The notes beneath the pieces were generated by a model. The model saw nothing but the letters and a program-made list of their open reading frames with translations, had not been told where the DNA came from and ran no database searches. Below, in pieces: positions 1-8,836 of a stretch of 64,000 bases of DNA. The stretch's first letter is position 1. Each line of letters starts with the position of its first letter. Location of the stretch: contig NZ_JAAMQU010000005.1 in assembly GCF_013522925.1 (NCBI RefSeq), forward strand, positions 124,001 through 188,000. The letters run 5' to 3'. Source of the DNA: Pseudomonas japonica (GTDB lineage Bacteria > Pseudomonadota > Gammaproteobacteria > Pseudomonadales > Pseudomonadaceae). Made by a program: the position numbers and the translations under genes.

Positions 1-1095
1 AAGGGTAACTACCTCACGCTGGAGATCGGCAAAAACCCGGTGATCGTGGTGCGCGGCGTAGACAACGCCATCCATGCCTTCCATAACGTGTGCCGCCACC
101 GCGGCTCGCGCTTGTGCGCGGGCGAAAAAGGCAAGGTCGCCAAGCTGGTATGCCCTTACCACCAATGGACCTACGAGCTGGACGGCCGGTTGCTGTTCGC
201 CGGCAGCGAAATGGGCGATGACTTCGACATGAAGGCGTACGGCTTGAAGCCCGTGCACGTGAAGAACGCCGGTGGGTATATCTTCATCAGCCTGGCGGAC
301 AACCCGCCCGCCATCGACGAGTTCCTCCATACCTTGGCTCATTACATGGAGCCCTACGACATGGAGAACACCAAAGTGGCTGTGCAAACCACCCTGCGTG
401 AAAAAGCCAACTGGAAGCTGGTGCTCGAGAACAACCGCGAGTGCTACCACTGCAACGGCTCTCATCCGGAACTGCTCAACACCCTGCTGGAGTGGGACGA
501 CACCAACGACCCGCGCGCCAGCCAGGCCTTCAAGGACCATGTGGCCGAATCCGCTGCGGCCTGGGAAGCGGAGAAGATCCCTTACTTGCACACCAGCTTC
601 GGCCTGCGCAACCGCATCGTGCGCATGCCGCTGCTCAAGGGCACCGTTTCCATGACCATGGACGGCAAGCCTGGGTGCAGCAAGCTCATGGGTCGGATCA
701 AGAACCCGGACCTGGGCTCGATGCGCATCCTGCACCTGCCCCATGCCTGGAACCACTGCATGGGCGACCACGTGATCGTGTTCACCGTATGGCCGATCAG
801 CGCGCAGGAGAGCATCGTTACTACCAAGTGGCTGGTGCACAAGGACGCCGTGGAAGGCGTGGATTACGACCCTGCTCGCCTGCGCCAGGTATGGGACGCC
901 ACCAACGACCAAGACCGTCGCCTGGCCGAAGAAAACCAGAAGGGCATCAATTCAACGGCGTATCAACCTGGGCCGTATTCGAAAACCTATGAGTTTGGCG
1001 TGGTCAATTTCATCGACTGGTACAGCGAGCGGATGCTTAATAACCTTGGCGCCGAGCCGGCGGCGTATTTAAAGGGTGTGGCGGCGCACGAGTAG
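1..1095 (+). CDS. gbcA: Glycine betaine monooxygenase, Rieske oxygenase subunit (5' end outside window)
   Basis: This is the oxygenase component that demethylates glycine betaine to dimethylglycine and formaldehyde, working with the reductase GbcB. The reading frame is already open at base 1 and ends with TAG at 1093-1095, so about 364 residues are visible. From memory of the P. aeruginosa protein (about 430 residues), roughly 65 N-terminal residues are missing. The Rieske [2Fe-2S] signature is complete: CRH near visible residue 31, then CPYH about 18 residues later. The catalytic domain carries the non-haem iron region ENNRECYHCNGSHPE, typical of the family. It ends one base before a convergent RHS-tail gene. 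Its linkage to dgcAB and gbdR supports the assignment. The internal GTG at 40 is not a real start. Confidence 0.93.
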   Translation, partial: KGNYLTLEIGKNPVIVVRGVDNAIHAFHNVCRHRGSRLCAGEKGKVAKLVCPYHQWTYELDGRLLFAGSEMGDDFDMKAYGLKPVHVKNAGGYIFISLADNPPAIDEFLHTLAHYMEPYDMENTKVAVQTTLREKANWKLVLENNRECYHCNGSHPELLNTLLEWDDTNDPRASQAFKDHVAESAAAWEAEKIPYLHTSFGLRNRIVRMPLLKGTVSMTMDGKPGCSKLMGRIKNPDLGSMRILHLPHAWNHCMGDHVIVFTVWPISAQESIVTTKWLVHKDAVEGVDYDPARLRQVWDATNDQDRRLAEENQKGINSTAYQPGPYSKTYEFGVVNFIDWYSERMLNNLGAEPAAYLKGVAAHE

Positions 1096-1096
1096 G

Positions 1097-1735
1097 TCAC
1101 TGTGGCCTACGCACGGCAACAAGCTCGATAGCTCGAGGGGGCCGACGCCCAAAGGCCTGGCGCCCCCATTGCACCGCCAGTGCCCCTCTACCTAGCGCGG
1201 TAAGGGTAGTGGCGGCAACGGATGCGATTTTTGCGGCATCGCTGTCAGTAACCATGCCGATCACCCATGCGGCGCTGCTGCCCGCCATCAGCGTGACGTC
1301 TACCCCGACCATCAGTTTCGAGGGGGGCGAAACCCGGTACCCTGTGAACATCATCGCTCCGTAGGCCACGATCCCCAGCGCGCCCATGATATCGCTCAGC
1401 AGGTCCAAGGCTTCCTGGCCACTCGGGTCATGTCGGTTAACCGGGTCGCCCTGGCAATAGGTATAGGCATTAAGGCCGCCTTGGCCAAACGGTGACAGGG
1501 CATCCGGCTGGCAGAACCGCATCGTGGCGGGCTGATAAAGGCGGCGGCCATTGCCCAGCTGGTACCCGCCCCACGGCTCGCGTCGCTGCCCTGTGTAGCC
1601 GAGCAGGCCTGCCGTGTCTGGAACGGCTTCGTACCCGAACGGCTGGTATACGACCCGTAGTTTCAAGCGGCGCAATACGGTCCCTGCGCAGTCATGGCCC
1701 AAAAGGGCCTTCCGGCTGTGATCAGCGCAGGGCAT
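1097..1735 (-). CDS. Orphan RHS-repeat tail protein with hydrophobic C-terminal domain (second of tandem pair)
   Basis: This 212-residue protein has an RHS core-associated segment at about residues 25-110 (YQPFGYE, GYTGQ, GRRLYQPATMRFCQPD, LSPFGQGGLNAYTYCQGDPVN), ending at the usual DPSG boundary. A C-terminal part of about 95 residues follows, with two or three hydrophobic stretches (for example ALGIVAYGAMMF and SAAWVIGMV). The long YD-repeat shell of full RHS proteins is absent. The ATG at 1735 is chosen because GGAGGAGG lies seven bases upstream; an upstream in-frame extension lacks a site. The start overlaps the end of the preceding RHS gene by 14 bases, which suggests translational coupling. 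Full RHS proteins deliver C-terminal toxins. Whether these solo tails act as toxins, immunity-like decoys or remnants is unknown. Confidence 0.8.
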   Translation of the reverse strand: MPCADHSRKALLGHDCAGTVLRRLKLRVVYQPFGYEAVPDTAGLLGYTGQRREPWGGYQLGNGRRLYQPATMRFCQPDALSPFGQGGLNAYTYCQGDPVNRHDPSGQEALDLLSDIMGALGIVAYGAMMFTGYRVSPPSKLMVGVDVTLMAGSSAAWVIGMVTDSDAAKIASVAATTLTALGRGALAVQWGRQAFGRRPPRAIELVAVRRPQ

Positions 1736-2432
1736 AGCCGACCTCCTCCACTCCAACTTGATAGGCCCCTTGGTAATAGTTTTCCCTTCGCAGCCCGGAT
1801 ACACGCCCTAAAACCTTTCGCCAGCCTGCCTTTCGAGCCATTGGGGCGTAAACGGAGGCGCGAAGCAGCGACGAGGCAACGCCCAGGCCGATGCTCACCC
1901 AGGCCAGGGAATCCTGGGCGGGGCGGTCCCCTTGCTGGACGCCCGCGATCACCGCAGACACCACTGAGGCCGCCCCTGCCAAGAGTGCGAGCCTGGTACC
2001 CCATAGCATCGGACGTGGTGTGGATTTCACGCTTTTGCTACCCAGGCTTGCCAGCTGCAGGGCCGTGGTGGCGATACCACTCGCAAGGCCGCCGAGTATA
2101 AGAGGCGTGAAAGCGCGGCCTGTCCAATCCACTCGGTTCATAGGGTCCCCCGCGCAATAGGCGTAAGCATTGCGACCGCCCTCACCAAACGGGCTGTGCC
2201 GATCAGGCTGGGCAAATCGGCCCAGCGTTGTTTGATAGCCGCGATACCCCTCGCCCAGCATGTACAGCCTTGCCGTCCGCTCCATCCATTGGCCGGTAAA
2301 CGCTGATTGGCTACATACCCCACAAGGCTGCAACGCGCCGAAGGGGGTATAGCCGTGGCGACAAGTACGTACGCCCCACCGCCTGGCCAAGACAGTGCCG
2401 GCACGGTCGGCCATCAACAATCTATCAGGCAT
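1722..2432 (-). CDS. Orphan RHS-repeat tail protein with hydrophobic C-terminal domain (first of tandem pair)
   Basis: This 236-residue protein has the same layout as its downstream neighbour. An RHS core segment comes first (YTPFGAL, FTGQWMER, GYRGYQTTLGRFAQPD, SPFGEGGRNAYAYCAGDPMN), then a C-terminal domain of about 120 residues with several hydrophobic, probably membrane-spanning stretches (LILGGLASGIATTALQLASL, LALLAGAASVVSAVIAGV, SIGLGVASSLL). The boundary motif reads DWTG instead of the usual DPxG. The ATG at 2432 has AGGGGAAG just upstream; an in-frame GTG at 2495 has no ribosome binding site. The tail domains of the two proteins differ clearly, as expected for RHS tips that diversify behind a conserved core. 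The pair sits between gbcA and a siderophore receptor, an accessory insertion in the betaine locus. Confidence 0.78.
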   Translation of the reverse strand: MPDRLLMADRAGTVLARRWGVRTCRHGYTPFGALQPCGVCSQSAFTGQWMERTARLYMLGEGYRGYQTTLGRFAQPDRHSPFGEGGRNAYAYCAGDPMNRVDWTGRAFTPLILGGLASGIATTALQLASLGSKSVKSTPRPMLWGTRLALLAGAASVVSAVIAGVQQGDRPAQDSLAWVSIGLGVASSLLRASVYAPMARKAGWRKVLGRVSGLRRENYYQGAYQVGVEEVGYALR

Positions 2433-2550
2433 GCCATCTTCCCCTGAGCCTGGCTGGAAGATTAGGTAAGTCTTCCCTGCGCGGCTACCTGGCACTTCTG
2501 TCAGGTAGTTGCCAGATGAAACGATTTACCTATACCCACCCTCAGGAACG

Positions 2551-2570
2551 AATTAGAATCGTTCTCATTA
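2551..2570 (+). promoter_or_regulatory. Fur box upstream of the TonB-dependent receptor
   Basis: The sequence AATTAGAATCGTTCTCATTA is an imperfect inverted repeat of GAGAAT-type half-sites, resembling the Pseudomonas Fur consensus. It lies about 30 bases before the receptor start codon. Iron-repressed control of the receptor is inferred from it. Confidence 0.7.
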
Positions 2571-2600
2571 AAATCAGTCCATTCCCAGGCTTCTCTCTTC

Positions 2601-4700
2601 ATGCACCTCAACGTCTCCAGGTCCGCTCTGGCGGTCGCGCTGTTTTCGCTACCACCCGCCACCCTCGCACACGCCGATACCGTCGAACTGGCACCTACTC
2701 AGGTACAGGAAAGCGCGTTACCTGTGGAAGAGGGTTACACCCGCGCAAGCGCCAGCACCGCAAGCAAGTCTGAAGTGCCCGTGCGTGACGAAGCCCAGAG
2801 CGTAAACGTGGTCACCCAGCAAACCCTCCAGGATTTCAGCGCTACTTCGCTGGACGATGCCATGAAATTCGTCAGCGGCGTTTCGCAGGGCAATACCCTG
2901 GGCAATACCAAGGATGCGCTGGTCAAGCGTGGCTTCGGCACGAACGACGACGGCTCGATCCTGCGCGACGGCGTACGCTCGGTAGTAGGCCATAACCTGA
3001 ACGCTACCACCGACCATGTGGAGGTCCTCAAGGGGCCCGCCTCTTTGCTATACGGCGCGCTTGACCCCGGAGGGCTGATCAATGTCATCAGCAAGCAGCC
3101 GCAATACGTCCAAAGCACCACGGTCACTGGGTCCGCCTACAGCGAAGGGGGCGGCACCCTGAGCGTGGACACCACGGGCCCATTGGGTGACACGGGCTTG
3201 GCTTACCGGCTGATTGCGGAGCAGAAACACGAGGATTACTGGCGCAACTACGGCACAGATCAGCACACGCTGGTGGCACCGTCCCTGACGTGGACCGGGG
3301 ACCGCGCCACCCTTACACTGTCGTACGAATACACCGACTACAGCAGCCCCTTCGACCGCGGCACGGTGTTCGTGAACGGGCACCCTGCCGAGGTGAGTTA
3401 CAGCAAGCGGCTGGACGAAAAATGGGCGAAAACCGTCGGTATTTCGGAAACGGCGCAGGCCCGATTTGAATACCAGCTGAGCGACACCTGGAAAACCCGC
3501 GTCACCTACGGCTGGAACAACGACCGCTACAGCCTGGCTATCGCGCAACCGAGCACGCTTGTTAACGGCAAACTCACACGCGCGGCCAATGGCGGCCATT
3601 ACGACTACGAAACCCGCTACGCCAGCCTGGACTTCATCGGCGAGCAGTACATTCTCGGGCAGCGCCATGAGCTACTGGTGGGCATTGATAACGAAGCCAG
3701 CGACAAGTACCGGGGCAAGACGTATCGCAATACAGCCGTGAAAGGGTTCGATATCTACAACCCGACCTATGGAAATTTGGCCGAGCCCAGCGTGGTAAGC
3801 CCTGCCACGAGCAACCTGCGCAACGAGCTGACTTCCACCTCGGTGTACTTCAAGGACAACTGGCACCTGAACGATCGCTGGATCGCGGTATTTGGTGCTC
3901 GCCAGCAGCATTATGACCAGTACAGCGCTCAGGGCCTGGTCACCAAGGTGGTCAACCGCGACGACAACGGCGAAGCCTTCATCCCCTTCGCCGGCATGGT
4001 GTATCAACCAACCGATACGTGGGCGTTGTATGGCAACTACAGCCGCTCATTCGTGCCCAACGATACGGTGGTCGACGCCAATGACGGTACCGGCCGCACC
4101 TTCGACCCCGAGGAAGGCCGCAGCTACGAAGTGGGCGCCAAGTTCACGCCTTCACAGGCGCTTAACGTCAATGTGGCGCTGTTTGATATCGTGAAGACCA
4201 ATGTGGTTACCGGCACTGATGACGACGCGGAAGCGGCTGGCAAGGTAGGCTCGCGCGGCCTGGAACTGGACGTGACCGGGCAACTGGCGCCACGCTGGGA
4301 TGTGATCGGCACCTATGCCTACACCCATACGGAAATCCTCGACGACCCTGACAATGAAGGCCATCGCCTGGCCGATGCGCCAAAGCACACCGCCAGCCTC
4401 TACCTGAGCCATCACCTCATGGTGCCGGACAACTTCGGCCAATGGCATGCAGGCGCAGGTGCTCGTTACGTAGGCGAGCGGGCCGGGGCTGATGACAATA
4501 GCTACTGGATGAGCAGCTACACCGTCGCCGATGCATTTCTGCGCTGGGACCTGCCCACCGCCGGCTACAAAACCCGCCTTCAGTTGAACGTGGATAACCT
4601 GTTCAACAAGCAGTACTACCCCTCCAGCACGGGTAGCGAGCTGCAGGTGAACGTAGGGGAAGCACGCACGGCGAGGCTGACAGCCAGTGTGACGTTCTGA
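2601..4700 (+). CDS. TonB-dependent siderophore receptor
   Basis: This is an outer-membrane active transporter for a ferric siderophore, 699 residues long. The N-terminus is a signal peptide (MHLNVSRSALAVALFSLPPA, cleavage probably after AHA). The plug domain occupies about residues 55-170, with VEVLKGPASLLYGALDPGGLINVISKQP as its landmark (two stretches: VEVLKGPASLLYG, then DPGGLINVISKQP). A long beta-barrel ends in the expected terminal phenylalanine (ASVTF). There is no extra N-terminal STN signalling domain, so regulation by a FecI/FecR-type cascade is unlikely; the Fur box upstream fits direct iron control. The family is the FhuA/FoxA/FiuA type, often for hydroxamates, but the ligand cannot be read from sequence. 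It is far from the enterobactin locus at the other end of the window and is not an obvious FepA. Confidence 0.9.
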   Translation: MHLNVSRSALAVALFSLPPATLAHADTVELAPTQVQESALPVEEGYTRASASTASKSEVPVRDEAQSVNVVTQQTLQDFSATSLDDAMKFVSGVSQGNTLGNTKDALVKRGFGTNDDGSILRDGVRSVVGHNLNATTDHVEVLKGPASLLYGALDPGGLINVISKQPQYVQSTTVTGSAYSEGGGTLSVDTTGPLGDTGLAYRLIAEQKHEDYWRNYGTDQHTLVAPSLTWTGDRATLTLSYEYTDYSSPFDRGTVFVNGHPAEVSYSKRLDEKWAKTVGISETAQARFEYQLSDTWKTRVTYGWNNDRYSLAIAQPSTLVNGKLTRAANGGHYDYETRYASLDFIGEQYILGQRHELLVGIDNEASDKYRGKTYRNTAVKGFDIYNPTYGNLAEPSVVSPATSNLRNELTSTSVYFKDNWHLNDRWIAVFGARQQHYDQYSAQGLVTKVVNRDDNGEAFIPFAGMVYQPTDTWALYGNYSRSFVPNDTVVDANDGTGRTFDPEEGRSYEVGAKFTPSQALNVNVALFDIVKTNVVTGTDDDAEAAGKVGSRGLELDVTGQLAPRWDVIGTYAYTHTEILDDPDNEGHRLADAPKHTASLYLSHHLMVPDNFGQWHAGAGARYVGERAGADDNSYWMSSYTVADAFLRWDLPTAGYKTRLQLNVDNLFNKQYYPSSTGSELQVNVGEARTARLTASVTF

Positions 4701-4703
4701 AGC

Positions 4704-4748
4704 GGTTCGGGGGCTTCGCCGGATGCCGGCCCCGCCCCTCCTGCAACG
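4704..4748. repeat. REP-like palindrome between the TonB receptor and etfB
   Basis: The stretch GGGGGCTTCGCCGGATGCCG followed by GCCCCGCCCCTCCTGCAACG is a degenerate Pseudomonas REP element lying between convergent genes. It can fold and may help terminate transcription. Confidence 0.5.
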
Positions 4749-4750
4749 GG

Positions 4751-5521
4751 TCAGCGAACAACACCCTCTTCAACCAGCAGTTTGAGGATCGCCTCGGCGC
4801 CTTCCTCGGGGCTTACACCCTTGAGCACCTTGCCGCCACCACCGCTGGCCTTGGCGGTGGCGGCTTTCATCCGGTCTGCACCGCTTTTGGCCTTGATCAC
4901 CTTCAGGCGTTTGGGCCGGGGCCGGGCCGGTTGAAGCTCCACGGTGGTCAACAATTCGTCCTGCACGATTTCCACTTCATGGGCCAGCAGTTCACCGCGC
5001 TGGGCAGGGCCATAAGCACTTTGCCGAGCCTTGGGCGCGGCGTTGTCCACCGTCGCAATCAACGGCAGGCGCACGTTCAAGCGGCGTCGCTGGCCGCGAG
5101 GCAATGCCTGCAACACCTGCGCGATGCCATTGTCGATCCGCTCGATCTCCGCCAGCCCTGTGATCACCGGCCAGCCCAGCCGCTCGCCCAGCAGATAGGG
5201 CAGCATGCCAGAGCCTTCGCCTGTTTCTGACCGGCTACCCGCCAGCACCATCTGAACGCTGGCATCACGCAGGTATTCAACCAGCCCGGGCAGCGCGTCG
5301 CCGTTGGCCGGTTGTTCCAGCACATCCAGGTGTGACAGGCCCATGCCAAGGTAGTCCCGCAGTGCCGGCTCGGCGGGGTCACCCACATGCAATACCTCGA
5401 GCGCTTCGCCCGCCAGGCGAAGGCCCAGCTCAACGGCGCGAGCGTCATGCTCGGCCCGGCGGGCGCGGCCGGACGCGGGGTGAGCGCCTACGGATACCAG
5501 GGTTACGATCTTGCTTTTCAT
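4751..5521 (-). CDS. etfB: Electron transfer flavoprotein, beta subunit (dimethylglycine pathway)
   Basis: This 256-residue ETF beta subunit pairs with the alpha subunit encoded just upstream to take electrons from the DgcAB demethylase to the respiratory chain. The ETF fold is seen in VTLVSVGAHPASGRARRAEH at the start and in the AGSRSETGEGSGMLPYLLGE segment near residues 95-115, the latter matching the nucleotide-binding ETF motif. The C-terminal part is lysine- and glycine-rich, then SPEEGAEAILKLL. The ATG at 5521 is chosen over a farther in-frame start because it sits after GAGG and begins a canonical N-terminus; it lies 10 bases after the etfA stop. The gene belongs to the leftward dgc operon. 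A general housekeeping EtfB normally exists elsewhere in the genome, so this one is a pathway-specific paralogue. Confidence 0.85.
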   Translation of the reverse strand: MKSKIVTLVSVGAHPASGRARRAEHDARAVELGLRLAGEALEVLHVGDPAEPALRDYLGMGLSHLDVLEQPANGDALPGLVEYLRDASVQMVLAGSRSETGEGSGMLPYLLGERLGWPVITGLAEIERIDNGIAQVLQALPRGQRRRLNVRLPLIATVDNAAPKARQSAYGPAQRGELLAHEVEIVQDELLTTVELQPARPRPKRLKVIKAKSGADRMKAATAKASGGGGKVLKGVSPEEGAEAILKLLVEEGVVR

Positions 5522-5531
5522 TGGGCAGGCC

Positions 5532-6752
5532 TCAGGCAGCGTTTCGTTCGGCGCCATTGCGCCGTTTGGCCATCGCCTCGATCAAGGCACGCAGCACTGC
5601 ACTGCTGTCCGCGATGACCGAAAGATCAGCGCGCTTGATCATGTCGCAGGTCGGGTCCATGTTCACCGCGACCACCTTGTCGCAGGCACCGATCCCCTGA
5701 AGGTGCTGAATGGCCCCGGAGATTCCAATCGCCACATACACCCGCGCAGTTACCCAGGTGCCGCTGGCACCGACCTGCCGGTCGCGCGTCATGAAGCCAT
5801 CGTCCACGGCCACCCGCGAGGCGCCTTCGGTGGCACCCAAGGCGACTGCGGCCTGGTGGAACAACGTCCAGTCCTTCACGCCGTTGCCGCCCGACACAAT
5901 GAATTCGGATTCGGCCATGGGGATCGCGGCAGGGTCCACGGCTACCGCGCCGCCGTCTTCGATCCGCGACAACGTACGCACCGCCGGTGGCTCCAGCATC
6001 AGCGGGAGTGCTTCATGGCGGGTCTCGCTCACCGGCTCGGCACATTCGGCTGCAGCGAGGATCATCCGTGGCAACGCTTGCGTGAGGTCCTGATACCCGG
6101 CACCGGCGCGGCCGGTGCACTGGCCATCCTTGACCTGCCACACCCTTGTGGCGGGCCGTTCACCCAGCCGCGCGGCGAGGCGACGGCCCATTTCCCCACC
6201 GCCGTCACGGCTATCGGGGAGCAACCAGTGGCGCGGGCTGAGCTGGCTTTCCAGCGCGTGCAGCGCCTGGATGCGTTGCTCCGGCGCATAACCCGTGTAT
6301 TCATGCCCCTCGAGCCGCAGTAAGCGGTCTACCCCCGCCGTATCGAAGGTCGTCTCTTTGTGCTCGCCGAACACCACGGCGAGCACCGCACCATCCGCGC
6401 CCGCCAACTGGCGTGCCAGGCCAAGCAGATCACGGTCGTGAGCGGTCAGGCGGCCGCCGACCATGTCAGGCACCACCGCCACGTAGAACGCTGGCATGGG
6501 TACTTGATGCAGCGGCAACTGAACCTGGGCAGTGGCCATGCGCCGGACGTTGCCACCTTGTTCGGCGCCGCTGCGGTCGATGCGCCGAATGCCGTTTGGC
6601 CCGATGAACCCTACTGCATGAGGGTTCTTGCGTACTACGCCCGTGGGCCCGCTCCAGCTTGCTTGTTGGGCTTGCAGGCTGGCGTGCAGCGGATGCAGGC
6701 GGTTGCGGGCAATCCATTCCGCGTGTGGGTCACGCCGTATCACATCGCTCAT
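5532..6752 (-). CDS. etfA: Electron transfer flavoprotein, alpha subunit (dimethylglycine pathway)
   Basis: This 406-residue subunit has the FAD-binding C-terminal domain of ETF alpha, shown by DRQVGASGTWVTARVYVAIG, GISGAIQHLQGIG and AVNMDPTCDMIKRADL near residues 310-375. The N-terminal region of about 85 residues (RRDPHAEWIARNRLHP, then RKNPHAVGFIGPNGI) is longer than in housekeeping EtfA proteins and is characteristic of the betaine-cluster version. Its ATG overlaps the dgcB stop (ATGA at 6749-6752), indicating translational coupling. Together with EtfB it is the presumed electron acceptor for dimethylglycine oxidation by DgcAB. Confidence 0.9.
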   Translation of the reverse strand: MSDVIRRDPHAEWIARNRLHPLHASLQAQQASWSGPTGVVRKNPHAVGFIGPNGIRRIDRSGAEQGGNVRRMATAQVQLPLHQVPMPAFYVAVVPDMVGGRLTAHDRDLLGLARQLAGADGAVLAVVFGEHKETTFDTAGVDRLLRLEGHEYTGYAPEQRIQALHALESQLSPRHWLLPDSRDGGGEMGRRLAARLGERPATRVWQVKDGQCTGRAGAGYQDLTQALPRMILAAAECAEPVSETRHEALPLMLEPPAVRTLSRIEDGGAVAVDPAAIPMAESEFIVSGGNGVKDWTLFHQAAVALGATEGASRVAVDDGFMTRDRQVGASGTWVTARVYVAIGISGAIQHLQGIGACDKVVAVNMDPTCDMIKRADLSVIADSSAVLRALIEAMAKRRNGAERNAA

Positions 6753-8719
6753 GGGTTAACCTCCGCCGGGGCTCGCTGGGTGATGTCGGGCTTTCTGACA
6801 GGGGCAGGCGCATCATCGATCAAGGCATCGGCCACCAGCTCTGCGAGGTCCTTGATGTCCGGGCGGGGCGCAACCACACCCTCAAGCATGGCGGTGCACT
6901 GCGGGCAGCCCACCGCTACCAGCTCGGCGCCGGTTTCGCGAATGTCGTTCATACGCATGTCTGGAATGCGCTGCCGGCCCGGAATGTCCGTAATGGGGGC
7001 GCCACCTCCGCCGCCGCAGCAACGGGACCTGAAGCCAGAGCGCTCCATTTCCTTCACTTCGATGCCCAGCTCACGCAGTACCTGGCGCGGCGCTTCGTAT
7101 TCCCCGTTATAGCGGCCCAGGTAGCACGGGTCGTGGTAGGTCACGCTGCCACCGCGGTGCGTGCCAACGTTAAGCCTCCGCGCTGCCATCAGCTCGGCCA
7201 TGTAAGTGCTGTGATGGAGCACCTCATAGTTGCCACCGAAGGCGCCGTATTCATTCTTCAGTACATGGAAGCTGTGTGGGTCGCAGCTTACGATGCGGTT
7301 GAACCGGTACTGCCCCAAGGTGTGGATATTGCGTTTGGCCAGCTGCTGGAAGGTGGCCTCATCCCCCAGCCGACGCGCCACGTCGCCGCTGTCCCGCTCC
7401 TCGAGGCCAAGTACGGCAAAGTCCACTTTCGCTGCCCGTAGCACCTTCACGAAGGCACGCAGGGTACGCTGGTTGCGCATATCGAACGCACCATCGCCTA
7501 CCCAGAACAACACGTCAGCCTGTTTCACCTCGGCCATCAATGGCAGGTCCAGGTCCGCTGCCCAATGCAGCCGCCCGCCCGGCGCGAAGCCTCCCGGGTT
7601 ATCCGTTGCGATAAGGTTCTCGAGCACCTCGGCGCCTTTGTTCGGCGTGGCACCTTTTTCGAGGGTGAGGTGGCGGCGCATGTCCACGATGGCGTCCACG
7701 TGCTCGATCATCATGGGGCACTCTTCCACACACGCGCGGCAGGTGGTGCAGGCCCATAACGTATCCGCTTCCACCAGGCCATTGACGATTGGCTGGTGCG
7801 CATTGCCGCCATGCTCGCCCAGCGGCCTGCCCTTGCCATCGGCAGATGGGTACGGGCTGCCGGCGAAGCGCGCATCGGTGCCGCCAGCCAGGCCAATTAC
7901 CATGTCCTGAATCAGCTTTTTCGGGTTCAGCGGTTGCCCTGCGGCAAAGGCGGGGCACATGGCTTCGCACTTGCCGCACTGCACGCAGGCATCGAAGCCC
8001 AGCAGCTGGTTCCAGGTAAAGTCCTTGGGTTTTTCCACGCCCAGTGGCGCGGCAGTGTCGGCCAGATCCAGCGGCTTGAGCCCGCTGGAACGGCCTCCAC
8101 CGAAACGCTCGGCGCGGCGGTGCCAGGCCAGGTGGAGCGCGCCGGCAAAGGCGTGCTTGAGCGGGCCACCCCAAGTCATGCCGAGGAACAGTTCGCTCAC
8201 ACCCCACAGCACGCCAACGAAGAGAATGGCCGCCAGCACCCAGCCGCCGAAGTCCGCTGGCAACAGGCCCGCCACTGGCAACGTGGCAATGAAGAAGCTG
8301 GCGGCGAACATCAGCAGGCTTTTCGGTAGCCGCATCCACGGCCCCTTGGACAGGCGCGACGGCGGGTTGAGACGGCGCTTGTATACGAACAGCGCGCCAC
8401 AGAACATCACCGCCGTGGCCACCAGCAGCGCGTAGCCCAGCACCTTGTTGTGCAAGCCAAAACCGTGCACCGCAATGGCAAGTACTGCCGCCAAGGCAAA
8501 GCCGCCCGCCGTGGCCACGTGGGTATTGGACATGTAGCGGTCGCGGGCCACCACATGGTGCAGGTCCACCAGATAGCGGCGCGGCATGGCCAGCAACCCG
8601 CCGAGCAGGTCGACCTTGGCCGCGCGCCCCTGGCGCCACAGGGCAACCCGGCGGGCGGCGCCCAACAGCGTGAGCGCCACGGCGGCGAAGAGCAGGATGG
8701 GGAGAATGGTGTCGAGCAT
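6749..8719 (-). CDS. dgcB: Dimethylglycine catabolism protein DgcB, membrane iron-sulfur protein
   Basis: DgcB is needed with DgcA to convert dimethylglycine to sarcosine. The 656-residue protein has about five N-terminal membrane segments (residues 1-190). It then carries two ferredoxin-like [4Fe-4S] motifs (CVQCGKCEAMCP and CTTCRACVEECP) and a C-terminal CCG-type domain (DPCYLGRYN and CCGGGGGAP). It therefore looks like a membrane-anchored electron conduit between the flavoenzyme DgcA and the ETF or quinone pool. The ATG at 8719 is chosen: AGAGG lies 10 bases upstream, whereas a TTG three codons earlier is only one base from that site. A repeat-filled gap separates it from dgcA, while etfA overlaps its 3' end. 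Confidence 0.92.
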   Translation of the reverse strand: MLDTILPILLFAAVALTLLGAARRVALWRQGRAAKVDLLGGLLAMPRRYLVDLHHVVARDRYMSNTHVATAGGFALAAVLAIAVHGFGLHNKVLGYALLVATAVMFCGALFVYKRRLNPPSRLSKGPWMRLPKSLLMFAASFFIATLPVAGLLPADFGGWVLAAILFVGVLWGVSELFLGMTWGGPLKHAFAGALHLAWHRRAERFGGGRSSGLKPLDLADTAAPLGVEKPKDFTWNQLLGFDACVQCGKCEAMCPAFAAGQPLNPKKLIQDMVIGLAGGTDARFAGSPYPSADGKGRPLGEHGGNAHQPIVNGLVEADTLWACTTCRACVEECPMMIEHVDAIVDMRRHLTLEKGATPNKGAEVLENLIATDNPGGFAPGGRLHWAADLDLPLMAEVKQADVLFWVGDGAFDMRNQRTLRAFVKVLRAAKVDFAVLGLEERDSGDVARRLGDEATFQQLAKRNIHTLGQYRFNRIVSCDPHSFHVLKNEYGAFGGNYEVLHHSTYMAELMAARRLNVGTHRGGSVTYHDPCYLGRYNGEYEAPRQVLRELGIEVKEMERSGFRSRCCGGGGGAPITDIPGRQRIPDMRMNDIRETGAELVAVGCPQCTAMLEGVVAPRPDIKDLAELVADALIDDAPAPVRKPDITQRAPAEVNP

Positions 8720-8739
8720 AGGGCGCAAGCCTCTGATAA

Positions 8740-8826
8740 TCCTGTAGGAGCTGGCGCCAGCCTGCGAACGGCTCGCCGCGATTTCATGTAGCCAGATTCG
8801 CGAGCTACGCCCGCTTCCTACAGGGG
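8740..8826. repeat. Paired REP-like (REPIN-type) palindrome between dgcA and dgcB
   Basis: The block begins CCTGTAGGAGCTGG and ends CGCCCGCTTCCTACAGG, with GCCTGCGAAC and TTCGCGAGC inside. Two degenerate REP halves thus face each other. It lies inside the dgc operon and may stabilise or attenuate the transcript. Confidence 0.65.
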
Positions 8827-8836
8827 GTGTTGTGCC

